In this document: positions 8,578-16,285 of the stretch, piece by piece
Numbering within the stretch: the first letter of the stretch is position 1
Layout of the letters: every line of letters begins with the position of its first letter
Source: Winogradskyella sp.
GTDB lineage: Bacteria; Bacteroidota; Bacteroidia; Flavobacteriales; Flavobacteriaceae
DNA: 64,000 nt
Reading direction: 5' to 3'
Assembly: GCF_013213835.1 (NCBI RefSeq)
Contig: NZ_JABSSU010000010.1
Span: forward strand, 1-64,000
The notes under the pieces: generated by a model
Told to the model about the DNA's origin: nothing
The model's input: only the letters and a program-made list of their open reading frames with translations
Database searches by the model: none
Position numbers and translations under genes: made by a program

Positions 8578-8716
8578 TATCGCCAACGGTCTCGTATAAC
8601 CGTCAGTTACGGGTTTATATGTTTTACTTTTCGGTTAAGCACTGACGCTTGCAATTCCGAGTGGATTCGGACGTAGTCGAATCCGCCGTAATTGCGGTTA
8701 TACATTGTTGTGCATA
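8578..8716. other. attC-like site E
   Basis: Core boxes are TATCGCCAAC (8578-8587) and GTTGTGCATA (8707-8716). The inner arms are perfect: GTATAACCG after a six-base spacer and CGGTTATAC three bases before the right box. Further stems inside are CGTCAGT/ACTGACG, GCAATT/AATTGC and GGATTCG/CGAATCC. The right half is almost identical to site F, and the stem-with-bulges layout is that expected of attC. Confidence 0.72.
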
Positions 8717-8721
8717 GTTTT

Positions 8722-9285
8722 TTATCCATATTCAAACCAAATGGTTTCTGAATTTCGGTCAATCGCATAGTCAATAAATCTTTTGAAATTCCTCAAGTCT
8801 TGTCCAAAGTTATTTCTAATATAACCTTCTCCTTTGTCTTTGTTGAAGTCAGAAAAATAGTATTCAGAGTTCATAGAGTCAAAATCAGTTTTTATTAATC
8901 TTTCGTATAAATTATCAATTTTTTCAAGACTATTTATTAACTTTTCTACGAGAATTTTTACTTGGTTTATATTTCCATTTAAGTCCTGTTTTCTTTTTTT
9001 AAAGTCAGCCTTTAAGCGTTCCTTTTCTTCTTCGTTTTCCGCAAACTCAATCATATCTATTTCTTCCTCTTCGCTTGGGTATTCAGTCATTTTGTACAGA
9101 TGAGATATATCGATATTCGTTATTACTCCAATTTGGTCAAATTCAGGTGTGTGTTCAACTACTCCTGGTCTACACATTAGATTACAAAATTCCCTACTCA
9201 GAGAATAGAGCTTATCATTCTCAAAGTATTCTGGTGTGATTACTTCACTATCATTATTTACTCTTAAACTAATATCTAATCCCAT
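8722..9285 (-). CDS. Conserved small cytoplasmic protein, unknown
   Basis: A 187-residue, acidic, soluble protein starting MGLDISLRV, with a charged coiled-coil-like middle (about 85-135, EEEEIDMIEFAENEEEKERL and KKRKQD) and an aromatic C-terminal segment. No signal peptide or membrane segment is present and I recognise no family or catalytic motif. It is the single gene of its cassette: the stop is 5 bases from one core box and the start 11-20 bases from the other, leaving essentially no room for a promoter. This tight packing matches classical integron cassettes. Confidence 0.75.
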   Translation of the reverse strand: MGLDISLRVNNDSEVITPEYFENDKLYSLSREFCNLMCRPGVVEHTPEFDQIGVITNIDISHLYKMTEYPSEEEEIDMIEFAENEEEKERLKADFKKRKQDLNGNINQVKILVEKLINSLEKIDNLYERLIKTDFDSMNSEYYFSDFNKDKGEGYIRNNFGQDLRNFKRFIDYAIDRNSETIWFEYG

Positions 9286-9295
9286 TTTCTCAAAT

Positions 9296-9434
9296 TATGC
9301 ACAACGGTCTCGTATAACCGTCAGTTACGGATAAATTTACGTTTTATTTGGTTTAGAACTGACAGAGGCAATTCCGAGTGGATTCGGACGTAGTCGAATC
9401 CGCTGTAATTGCGGTTATACATTGTTGACAGACG
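9296..9434. other. attC-like site F
   Basis: Core boxes are TATGCACAAC (9296-9305, complement of 8707-8716) and GTTGACAGACG (9424-9434). It has inner arms GTATAACCG and CGGTTATAC, with the same GGATTCG/CGAATCC and GCAATT/AATTGC stems as site E. The last ~55 bases before the right box differ from site E at about one position, while the middle has diverged. Confidence 0.72.
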
Positions 9435-9439
9435 TTTTT

Positions 9440-9838
9440 TTATTCCAAATCTTCATCATAAATTTTGTATTCATTCCTGAAACCTCTTTTATATGGTTCG
9501 CTTGATATCCAGTATCCACCTATATTGTAGATATTTTTGCCAGAACTGTCAGGTTTGTAAATCTTTAGGATTTGGTCTATACTATTTTTAACTACAACAG
9601 AATCATATTCAATTAGTGAAGGCTCAAGAAAATCATTTCCAACATCAAAGGCTTCTTGAAAACGTCTGGTTTCTTCAATCGGAATTGCCAAAGTTTTACT
9701 CAAGTTTTGGTCAACCGATATAAATTCGAGAATTAAGTCTTGTGTAGTTAGATTTTCAATGTCAGCTTCCATATCGGATACAGGGTCGCAACTGCAAAAT
9801 ACTACTGTTATTAAAAATACGCAGATGGAATTTTTCAT
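9440..9838 (-). CDS. Small lipoprotein, unknown
   Basis: A 132-residue protein with a lipoprotein signal (MKNSICVFLITVVFCSC; the likely lipidated Cys is the second of CSC, about residue 17) followed by an acidic segment. The mature part is about 115 residues and contains a beta-rich C-terminus (YNIGGYWISSEPYKRGF). I recognise no family. It is the sole gene of its cassette with the stop 5 bases from the core box; on the start side about 50 bases remain before the next core box. Confidence 0.7.
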   Translation of the reverse strand: MKNSICVFLITVVFCSCDPVSDMEADIENLTTQDLILEFISVDQNLSKTLAIPIEETRRFQEAFDVGNDFLEPSLIEYDSVVVKNSIDQILKIYKPDSSGKNIYNIGGYWISSEPYKRGFRNEYKIYDEDLE

Positions 9839-9886
9839 TATTACTTTTTGTAGTTAGATGATAATTTCATTGAAAGGTTGCGTCAA

Positions 9887-9962
9887 CATGTTTGCTAACG
9901 TTCCTGCTAAATGCCGTGACCAGGCAGTCGCAAGACATGGGCATTTAGCTCATGTTATGGGC
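9887..9962. other. attC-like site G (short form)
   Basis: At about 75 bases this is the shortest and most classical-looking site: a left box ending GCTAAC (to 9899), a six-base spacer, inner arms GCTAAATGCC and GGCATTTAGC, a four-base spacer and the right box GTTATGGGC (9954-9962). The left box (GTTTGCTAAC) pairs with GTTGACAGAC at 9424 only if G-T wobbles and one mismatch are allowed. Confidence 0.6.
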
Positions 9963-9965
9963 AGT

Positions 9966-11069
9966 TTATTCTAATACTAGTTTTTCAGATAGATTAATAT
10001 CCTTTTGTGAGTTTATTGCAAATTTGTACGAAGCATTCACAATTTCATTCCAAATACTTTCTGACATACCAGTATTAGTTAAAATTACGATACACAAATC
10101 TTCTTTTTCCAGATGATAGTAAATGCTTCTTATATCATACCACAGAAATCCTCCTTGATGCCCATAAACCTTACCTATATTTTCCAGATTAAAGTTGACA
10201 ATCCCATAACCATAGTTTAACTGTTGCTTAGTGCCATTCAGCATCATCTTCAGTAAATCCTTATTAATTAAATCTCCCTTGAATAAAGCTTGGTCAAATT
10301 TATAAATATCTTCTGCGGTCGAATAAACTGCCCCAGCTCCCTTTGTAGAAGAAATGCTAAACATGTTTGTTAAGTTTTCAATGAGGTTATCCTTGTCAGG
10401 ATTAATAAAGTATTCTGAAGATTTATTTTGAATCACCTCACCACATCCTTCTACGCCAGTATTCATCATTCCAGCTTTTTTAAACATACTATTCATAGCA
10501 ATGTCGAAGGTTACCCCTTCAACCTTTTCTATGATAAAAGAAAGTATAGTATATGCTGTACTTGAATAAGAAAACTTTTTCCCTGGTGTGAATTTGGGGC
10601 TTGAATTGTATAATAATTTTTCAAAGTCATTAATGTAAAAGTCTTTATATGCTGTTACAGTTCTGTAGTTTACAAAATCCTCAAATCCTGATGTATGTGT
10701 CAGTAGTTGTTGGATGGTTACCTCTCGGCCCTTTTTGTCTTTATACTTTGGAAAGAAGTCCGCAATTTTTTGATCAAGTCGCAGTTTGCCTTTTTCAACA
10801 AGCTGGAGTACTTTAACTGCTGTGAAGGTTTTACTTACTGAGTATGTTGCGATTTTAGTTTTTCTCGTGTTTTTTGCATTAAGTTCCCTGTTTGCGAGCC
10901 CAAAGGCTTCATGAAATAATACCTTTTGACCTTTAGAAACCAGTACTACCCCATCAAACCGTTCTTGAGAATTTAGTTTAGTGAGCAAGCTATCTAATTT
11001 GGATTGCTGAGCAAACACATCAGAAAAAGTCAAGAAGAAATGCAGGATACATATTAATCTAAAAATCAT
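9966..11069 (-). CDS. Serine hydrolase, beta-lactamase/penicillin-binding-like
   Basis: About 367 residues from the ATG at 11069, which gives a signal peptide (MIFRLICILHFFLTFSDVFA); upstream in-frame codons run into the IS6 element and are unlikely to be native. Motifs: SxxK as SVSKTFTA, a tyrosine motif as FSYSSTAYTIL, and a HQGGFLWYD segment in the place of the third motif. Known: class C beta-lactamase/DD-peptidase-fold family, which also includes esterases and D-amino-acid peptidases; antibiotic resistance should not be assumed. It is the only gene in its cassette. Its promoter region was truncated by or lies against the IS. Confidence 0.82.
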   Translation of the reverse strand: MIFRLICILHFFLTFSDVFAQQSKLDSLLTKLNSQERFDGVVLVSKGQKVLFHEAFGLANRELNAKNTRKTKIATYSVSKTFTAVKVLQLVEKGKLRLDQKIADFFPKYKDKKGREVTIQQLLTHTSGFEDFVNYRTVTAYKDFYINDFEKLLYNSSPKFTPGKKFSYSSTAYTILSFIIEKVEGVTFDIAMNSMFKKAGMMNTGVEGCGEVIQNKSSEYFINPDKDNLIENLTNMFSISSTKGAGAVYSTAEDIYKFDQALFKGDLINKDLLKMMLNGTKQQLNYGYGIVNFNLENIGKVYGHQGGFLWYDIRSIYYHLEKEDLCIVILTNTGMSESIWNEIVNASYKFAINSQKDINLSEKLVLE

Positions 11070-11089
11070 AAAATTTATTATTGATAATT

Positions 11090-11125
11090 GTCCATAACAA
11101 AGGTTTTGTATATGATGCGTTGTTT
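11090..11125. other. attC-like site H, truncated by IS6
   Basis: GTCCATAAC (11090-11098) pairs with GTTATGGGC at 9954 with one G-T wobble. The next bases, GTTTTGTATATGA in the inner-arm position, resemble site D. The sequence is then cut at 11126 by the IS6 left end, and no matching right half is found beyond the IS. Confidence 0.5.
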
Positions 11126-11902
11126 GGTGTTCTGTCGCATCTATAGATTCAAATTTAAAGAAATAATATCTTTGAATTAAAAGTTTATGTTCAAAGGTCA
11201 TTGTTTTCCAAAGTCAATCATAGTTCAAGCCGTTTACTTTAAGTTTAGATTTGGATTGAGTTATCGTGAGATTGAGGAATTAATGGCTATACGTGGTGTA
11301 AAAGTCGATCATGCTACCATACAACGCAGGGTATTTAAGTTTACTCCACTTTTAGAAAAAGAATTTAGAAAACGTAAGAAATCTGTCAAAAGAAGATGGC
11401 GAATGGACGAAACCTATGTCAAAGTTAGAGGTAAGTCGTGTTATCTATATAGGGCAGTATACAAACAAGGGAATACAGTTGATTTCCTTTTGACTAAAAG
11501 ACGAAAACGGATGAGTGCTCAGTCATTTCTGATAAAAGCGATTGAAAATAATGGCAGGCCTGTATTAGTCAATATCGATAAAAGTGGTTCTAATAAACAC
11601 GCAATTAGAATCTACAATAAGCGTTCATTATCAAAGATTCAAATTAGGCAATGTAAATATTTGAATAATATAGTGGAGCAGGATCATCGTTTTATAAAAA
11701 AACGGATATCCAGATCTTTAGGGTTTAAGGAATTTGAATCTGCTCGACGGACATTATCTGGAATAGAAATAGTACAGATAGGGAAGGAACATTTATTATC
11801 GAAAAGGAAATCAGCCTTTAAAGCATTCTATTTATTGGCTAGTTAGAAAACCTAATTTAGTTAATAACTTCAATTCAGCTTTAATAGATGCGAAAGAACC
11901 CC
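11126..11902 (+). mobile_element. IS6-family insertion sequence
   Basis: A 777-base element with 19-base terminal inverted repeats differing at two positions: left GGTGTTCTGTCGCATCTAT (11126-11144), right, read on the other strand, GGGGTTCTTTCGCATCTAT (11884-11902). It contains one intact transposase gene. IS6 elements normally make 8-base target duplications; the flanks here are CGTTGTTT and TTGACTAA, which do not match, so a later deletion or recombination at one side is likely. It separates the cassette array from the LytTR operon. Confidence 0.88.
11187..11846 (+). CDS. IS6-family transposase
   Basis: A 219-residue DDE transposase, full length for the IS6/IS26 family. Catalytic residues: Asp in RWRMDETYVKV (about 74), Asp in VNIDKSGSNKHA (about 132), and Glu in NNIVEQDHRFIKKR (about 165). 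A helix-turn-helix region precedes the catalytic core (LSYREIEELMAIRG). Known: IS6 elements move by replicative transposition or conservative targeting and often delete or capture adjacent DNA. It starts 61 bases inside the left inverted repeat and no frameshift is present, so it may be active. Confidence 0.93.
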   Translation: MFKGHCFPKSIIVQAVYFKFRFGLSYREIEELMAIRGVKVDHATIQRRVFKFTPLLEKEFRKRKKSVKRRWRMDETYVKVRGKSCYLYRAVYKQGNTVDFLLTKRRKRMSAQSFLIKAIENNGRPVLVNIDKSGSNKHAIRIYNKRSLSKIQIRQCKYLNNIVEQDHRFIKKRISRSLGFKEFESARRTLSGIEIVQIGKEHLLSKRKSAFKAFYLLAS

Positions 11903-11906
11903 TTGA

Positions 11907-12635
11907 CTAAAACATTAACTTTTTAATATTATCCATATAACCTCGGCTAACTCTTACTATGTCACCATTCTTCATAGTGACATCATAACTTTTGGTGTAC
12001 TTATTTAATTCCTTTACTGCATTAAGATTAATTATAGATGAACGATGCACTCTGATAAAGATGGCATCATTAAGTTTTTCCTCCAATGTTGAAATACCAT
12101 AATTACTAACATAAGTTTTACTTTCAGTAACGAGTTTAGAATAATCACCATAGGCCTCAATTCTAATAACATCCTCCAAACCCACAGTCACCAATTTATT
12201 TTGGCTTTGCACCAAGATACGTTCTGGAAACTTTGGAGTATCCATCAACAAGCTTTCGGCTAGCGGTCTAGCCTTATTTTCATCTATGTTTTGTTTCAGT
12301 CGATCTACGGCAACTTTAAATCTATCCTTTGTGTAAGGCTTTAGTAAATAATCAACAGCGTGAACCTCGAAGGCTTTCAAAGCATACTGATCATAAGCTG
12401 TAGAAAATATAATTTGTGGTAATTCTTCAAGGTGAGTGAGCACATCAAAACCGGTCATTCCTGGCATTTGTATGTCTAAAAAAACGAGGTCAGGCTTAAA
12501 TTCATTGATAATCTTAACGGCATCTACTCCGTTATTGGCTTCGCCCAACAAAATCAATTCAGGATAGTCCTCCAAGTATTCTTTTATAAGTTGCCTACCT
12601 GCGGCTTCGTCATCTACTATTACTACTTTCCTCAT
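11907..12635 (-). CDS. LytTR-family response regulator
   Basis: A 242-residue protein: receiver domain (about 1-120) with acidic pocket VIVDDEAAG, phosphoacceptor Asp in LVFLDIQMPGMTGF (about 54) and the conserved Lys in YLLKPYTKDRF, then a LytTR DNA-binding domain (about 140-240, FIRVHRSSIINLNAVKEL). Its start overlaps the stop of the sensor kinase gene by 4 bases (ATGA-type coupling). It probably controls the divergent outer-membrane gene at 13869 through the direct repeat at 13740-13771. The stop is only 5 bases from the IS6 end, so the original downstream flank has been replaced. Confidence 0.93.
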   Translation of the reverse strand: MRKVVIVDDEAAGRQLIKEYLEDYPELILLGEANNGVDAVKIINEFKPDLVFLDIQMPGMTGFDVLTHLEELPQIIFSTAYDQYALKAFEVHAVDYLLKPYTKDRFKVAVDRLKQNIDENKARPLAESLLMDTPKFPERILVQSQNKLVTVGLEDVIRIEAYGDYSKLVTESKTYVSNYGISTLEEKLNDAIFIRVHRSSIINLNAVKELNKYTKSYDVTMKNGDIVRVSRGYMDNIKKLMF

Positions 12636-13681
12636 ATAGCAAATGATATTTTTAATCCTCGCGGCATATTATCAGATAAACTCAATGTACTTTGGTACAT
12701 TTTTTCAAGTCGAAGTTTTGTGTTGGTGAGGCCAATACCTTTTTCAAAAACAGCGTTTTTATCTATTATACCAACACCAGTATCTGCAATTTCAAAATGT
12801 AACTTGTCATTCTTTTTAAATATGGTGATGCTAATCTTTCCACCTTCAATTAAGGAAGCTAATCCATGTTTTATGGAGTTCTCTATTAAAGGTTGTAATA
12901 ACATTGGTGGTACCATTTCACTTTTTAAATTTTCTTCTACATTTATGTCAACCTTCAATCTCTCTTGGAATCTTTCCTTTTCCAAGGCTAGGTATTTATT
13001 CACAAATTCCAACTCTTCACTGAGCGGTACTTTCTCGACTTGCGAAGCTTTGAGCTGATATCTAAACAAGTCAGAAAGCTCAGCAATCATATTTCTAGTC
13101 TTTTCATTTTCAGGTGGAACAGAGGCACTTATAGTATTAAAGATATTATATAAAAAATGCGGATTTAATTGTGCCTTCAAAGCGGATAGTTCACTCTTCA
13201 GTGCTGCAGTTTTTAATTCTCCTTCAACTTTTAGTTTTCTCTGGTTTTCTTTAAAATAACGATAGGCAAAAAAACAGCCAAACTGTATTGCCATAAACAG
13301 AGAAGGAATATACCAGTCCCAGACTGCTCCTACATCTTCCAAATGCCATTTTCCTAAATAGTCAAGTAATAAATATCTTATTTCCCTTACTGCATAAACC
13401 ATAATAGGGATTAATAAAGTTACTGTATAGATTTGCAGTAATGGCTTACGGTTTTTCAAAAGATACACACCTAAATACCAAATTAAAATAGAAGCAAAAA
13501 AATAAAAGACGTATTGCATCCCAGACATATACCAATAACCCTGGGGATCTGCCCAACCAAAGAAGCCATCCTCCTTAAAACCAAAAGTATTGTACCATAA
13601 TACTAGTCTATATAATAAAGAGAAGAAAAGGTAGAATAGAAATATGATGACTACATCGCGTTTTGAAATCTTTTTAATCAT
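12632..13681 (-). CDS. LytS/YehU-type sensor histidine kinase
   Basis: A 349-residue protein: four hydrophobic helices in residues 8-125, a short coiled region, a His_kinase domain with the phosphoacceptor His in LNPHFLYNIFNTI (about 173), and a HATPase_c domain with the N-box PLIENSIKHGL and GVGI glycine motif. Known: this kinase class pairs with LytTR regulators. It is co-transcribed with and translationally coupled to the downstream regulator gene. The sensor part is a plain four-helix membrane domain with no recognisable ligand site. Confidence 0.93.
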   Translation of the reverse strand: MIKKISKRDVVIIFLFYLFFSLLYRLVLWYNTFGFKEDGFFGWADPQGYWYMSGMQYVFYFFASILIWYLGVYLLKNRKPLLQIYTVTLLIPIMVYAVREIRYLLLDYLGKWHLEDVGAVWDWYIPSLFMAIQFGCFFAYRYFKENQRKLKVEGELKTAALKSELSALKAQLNPHFLYNIFNTISASVPPENEKTRNMIAELSDLFRYQLKASQVEKVPLSEELEFVNKYLALEKERFQERLKVDINVEENLKSEMVPPMLLQPLIENSIKHGLASLIEGGKISITIFKKNDKLHFEIADTGVGIIDKNAVFEKGIGLTNTKLRLEKMYQSTLSLSDNMPRGLKISFAI

Positions 13682-13739
13682 AATTCATTTATTGAGTTAT
13701 AAAGATAGAATTTAATACTGTTTTCAATAATCCTAAAAC

Positions 13740-13771
13740 GATGAGTTGACCTATAGACCGATAAGTTGACC
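13740..13771. promoter_or_regulatory. Candidate LytTR-binding direct repeat
   Basis: GATGAGTTGACC (13740-13751) and GATAAGTTGACC (13760-13771) are two 12-base direct repeats with one mismatch, spaced 20 bases start to start, about two helical turns. LytTR regulators such as AgrA bind direct repeats with ~21-base periodicity. The site lies between the LytTR operon and the divergent outer-membrane gene, 59 bases from the kinase start and about 98 bases upstream of the latter. Confidence 0.5.
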
Positions 13772-13868
13772 ATGCCCATTTAACTGGCCAATGGTCCATC
13801 CATCGGTTTGAACGTGCACATAATAATGGAATATCGCAGATTTGTATCAGAAATTAAAACGAATACTT

Positions 13869-16271
13869 ATGAGAGCTTTTACTTCAATATTAATAATGTT
13901 AATTTTTGGTCTTACTACCGCACAAAATTCAATAACAGGAAAAGTAGTAACAGAAAACCAACAGCCAGTAGCATCAGCAATAGTATCATTAATAGATTCT
14001 GAGGCCAACGACTTTGTCAAAGGTGAATTATCTAATGATTCAGGGAACTTTAGATTTAAAAATATAGAGAATGGTTCTTATGTCGTCCTTATTACTAGTC
14101 TAGGCCTTAAGGACTATAAATCTGATGTATTCTTACTAAATAACAATGATAAAGCTCTTGGCACTATTATAATGACTGATGATTCTGCTGAACTTGACGA
14201 GGTAACTATAGTCGCAGAAAAACCAATGATTGAAGTAAGGGCAGATAAAACCGTATTTAATGTCGCTAACACTGTAAATGCCATTGGAGATTCTGGCTTT
14301 GAGTTATTGCGAAAAGCACCAGGAATAATTATAGACAATTCTGATAGTATTATTGTTGAAGGTAAGACAGGAGTGTTATTCTATATTGATGACAGACCTT
14401 CGGTACTTAGAGGTGCAGATTTAGTGAACTTTCTCAAAACCCTACAAGCTGCTGATATCGAAGCTATAGAAATCATTACTCAGCCATCATCTCGCTTTGA
14501 TGCAGAAGGTAATGCAGGAATCATAAACATAAAGCTAAAAAGAGATAAGTCATTAGGAACCAACGGAACCGTTGCTTCATCTTTAACCGTTGGTGATTTT
14601 GCAAGAACCAGTAATTCACTCTCATTTAATAACAGAAACAAAAAGACGAGTTTGTATGGCACTTATAGCAATAACTTTGGGAGAAGTACAAATTACATCA
14701 ATCTAAATAGAACACAAAGTGGTACAAACTTCGATGCCAGAACACAAAGTGTGTTTGAAAATAACAGTAATAATGTAAGACTTGGTTTTGATTATTATGC
14801 CAATAAAAAATCAACTTTTGGAATCATTGTAGCCGGAAACTTCAACAATTCTAGCTCTGAAAGTGATTCTAGGACACCTATTACCCCTAATAATGCTAAT
14901 AATCCTTCTGAAGTATTAATTGCAGAAAGTGATTCTAAAAATAAAACGTATAATCTATTTTCTAACCTCAACTACAGATTTAAGGATACACTGGGACATG
15001 TTATAAGCATTAATTTGGATTATGGAAAATATGGCAGTGACAGAACAAATCTTCAGCCTAACCGCTATTTAGATGGCAATGAATCTCAAATATTGAGTGA
15101 AAATATTGTCTTCTTTGATACTCCTATAGATATTTCAATACTGTCGGGTCAAATAGACTATGAACAAAACTTTATGAAGGGAGTTCTTAGTTTGGGTACA
15201 AAATACTCTAAAGTAAATACAGAAAATAGCTTTGATGCTTTTGATAGAACCAATGGTAATAATGATTTGGATGAAACACAGTCTAATGACTTTAATTATG
15301 ATGAACAGATCTATGCAGCCTATTTTAACTATAACAGAAGGTTCGATAAGTTCAATCTACAGCTTGGATTAAGAATGGAACATACCGTTTCCGATGGTCA
15401 ATTAACAAGTTTATTGGGTGATCAAGACAATCGCGTAAAACGCAATTATACCAACTGGTTTCCAAGTGGTGGAATTACCTATCAAATGAATCAAAAAAAT
15501 AGCTTCGCTTTAATCTACAGCAAACGTATTCAGCGACCTAATTATCAAAGTTTAAATCCTTTTCAATACCGAATTGACGAGCTCTCTTTTAGACAAGGCA
15601 ACCCGTTTCTACAACCTCAATATACAGACAATGTTAAGCTTTCACACACTTATAATTACCGACTAACTACATCATTGAGCTATAGTTTTGTATCAGACTT
15701 TTTTGCACAGGTTACAGAAGCTGTGGGTGATGATCAAAACTTTATTATACAGCGAAATGTTGCCAATCAAGAAATCATTAACCTTGGTATATCCTACCCA
15801 ACAAAATTTAATGATTGGTGGAGAGTTTACTTAAGTGTTAATGCTTATCGCAGTATCTATGACGCCACAAACCCAGACTTTGTTTCTACAAAGCAAAACA
15901 CCTTAAGCTTATATGCTCAAAACACATTTAAACTACCAAGAAATCTAACATTTGAAGTCTCTGGCTGGTATAGTTCACCATCTGTTTGGGGAGGAACTTA
16001 TGAAACACGTAGTCTTGGTTCTCTTAATCTAGCGTTTCAAAAACGCTACTTAGACAATAAGCTTACTGTTCGCCTTGGCTTTAACGATATTCTCTTTACC
16101 TCACCATGGCAAGGTACGACACGCTTTGGAGATTTATTTATTGATGGAAATGGAGGTAACGATAGCAGACAGGCACGCTTTAACCTAACTTATAACTTTG
16201 GTCGTGATGAAATTAAAAAGGCGAGAAAACGCAATACAGGAATTGAAGACGAAAAAAATAGAATAAATTAA
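13869..16271 (+). CDS. Outer-membrane beta-barrel protein (TonB-receptor-like, OMP_b-brl_3 type)
   Basis: About 800 residues from the ATG at 13869, chosen because it starts the signal peptide MRAFTSILIMLIFGLTTAQ; an in-frame TTG 27 bases upstream would only add a basic leader. Order: signal, carboxypeptidase-regulatory-like domain (about 22-105, ITGKVVTENQQPVASAIVSL), plug-like domain (about 120-215, GVLFYIDDRPSVLRGAD), then a large barrel. Known: these proteins occur in Bacteroidota next to LytTR systems; their cargo is usually unknown. The C-terminus ends in a charged tail rather than an aromatic residue. A 197-residue secreted protein follows 14 bases later, probably in one operon. Confidence 0.87.
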   Translation: MRAFTSILIMLIFGLTTAQNSITGKVVTENQQPVASAIVSLIDSEANDFVKGELSNDSGNFRFKNIENGSYVVLITSLGLKDYKSDVFLLNNNDKALGTIIMTDDSAELDEVTIVAEKPMIEVRADKTVFNVANTVNAIGDSGFELLRKAPGIIIDNSDSIIVEGKTGVLFYIDDRPSVLRGADLVNFLKTLQAADIEAIEIITQPSSRFDAEGNAGIINIKLKRDKSLGTNGTVASSLTVGDFARTSNSLSFNNRNKKTSLYGTYSNNFGRSTNYINLNRTQSGTNFDARTQSVFENNSNNVRLGFDYYANKKSTFGIIVAGNFNNSSSESDSRTPITPNNANNPSEVLIAESDSKNKTYNLFSNLNYRFKDTLGHVISINLDYGKYGSDRTNLQPNRYLDGNESQILSENIVFFDTPIDISILSGQIDYEQNFMKGVLSLGTKYSKVNTENSFDAFDRTNGNNDLDETQSNDFNYDEQIYAAYFNYNRRFDKFNLQLGLRMEHTVSDGQLTSLLGDQDNRVKRNYTNWFPSGGITYQMNQKNSFALIYSKRIQRPNYQSLNPFQYRIDELSFRQGNPFLQPQYTDNVKLSHTYNYRLTTSLSYSFVSDFFAQVTEAVGDDQNFIIQRNVANQEIINLGISYPTKFNDWWRVYLSVNAYRSIYDATNPDFVSTKQNTLSLYAQNTFKLPRNLTFEVSGWYSSPSVWGGTYETRSLGSLNLAFQKRYLDNKLTVRLGFNDILFTSPWQGTTRFGDLFIDGNGGNDSRQARFNLTYNFGRDEIKKARKRNTGIEDEKNRIN

Positions 16272-16285
16272 AACATATAGAAATT

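Larger units (their letters stand above)
1..11125 (-). mobile_element. Integron-like gene-cassette array without integrase (partial)
   Basis: Seen: successive gene modules are flanked by module-specific complementary boxes, GTTGTAGCTA 193-202 with TAGCTACAAC 3315-3324; GTTACCTACA 3504-3513 with TGTAGGTAAC 4098-4107; GTTACCTGC 4577-4585 with GCAGGTAAC 6812-6820; GTTGGCGATA 6939-6948 with TATCGCCAAC 8578-8587; GTTGTGCATA 8707-8716 with TATGCACAAC 9296-9305. Two further pairs (9424/9899 and 9954/11098) match if G-T wobbles are allowed. Between modules lie imperfect palindromes. Known: in integrons the cassette start and the R box at the end of the same cassette are complementary because both come from one attC. 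Inference: this is a cassette array lacking a visible integrase; genes point left, so the integration platform would have been on the right, where an IS6 element now sits. The core boxes do not fit GTTRRRY, so a different recombinase or another palindrome family remains possible. Confidence 0.65.

Noticed and set aside
1..11125. CRISPR array
   Set aside because: Repeats are 75-490 bases, palindromic, differ in their core boxes and enclose genes of 0.4-2.4 kb; there are no short spacers and no cas genes.
11070..11201. Longer start for the cassette serine hydrolase
   Set aside because: The extra codons run through the attC-like remnant into the IS6 element and would destroy the signal peptide position.
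13808..14002. Small plus-strand ORF of 64 codons over the barrel gene start
   Set aside because: Out of frame with the clear signal peptide and regulatory domain of the barrel protein.
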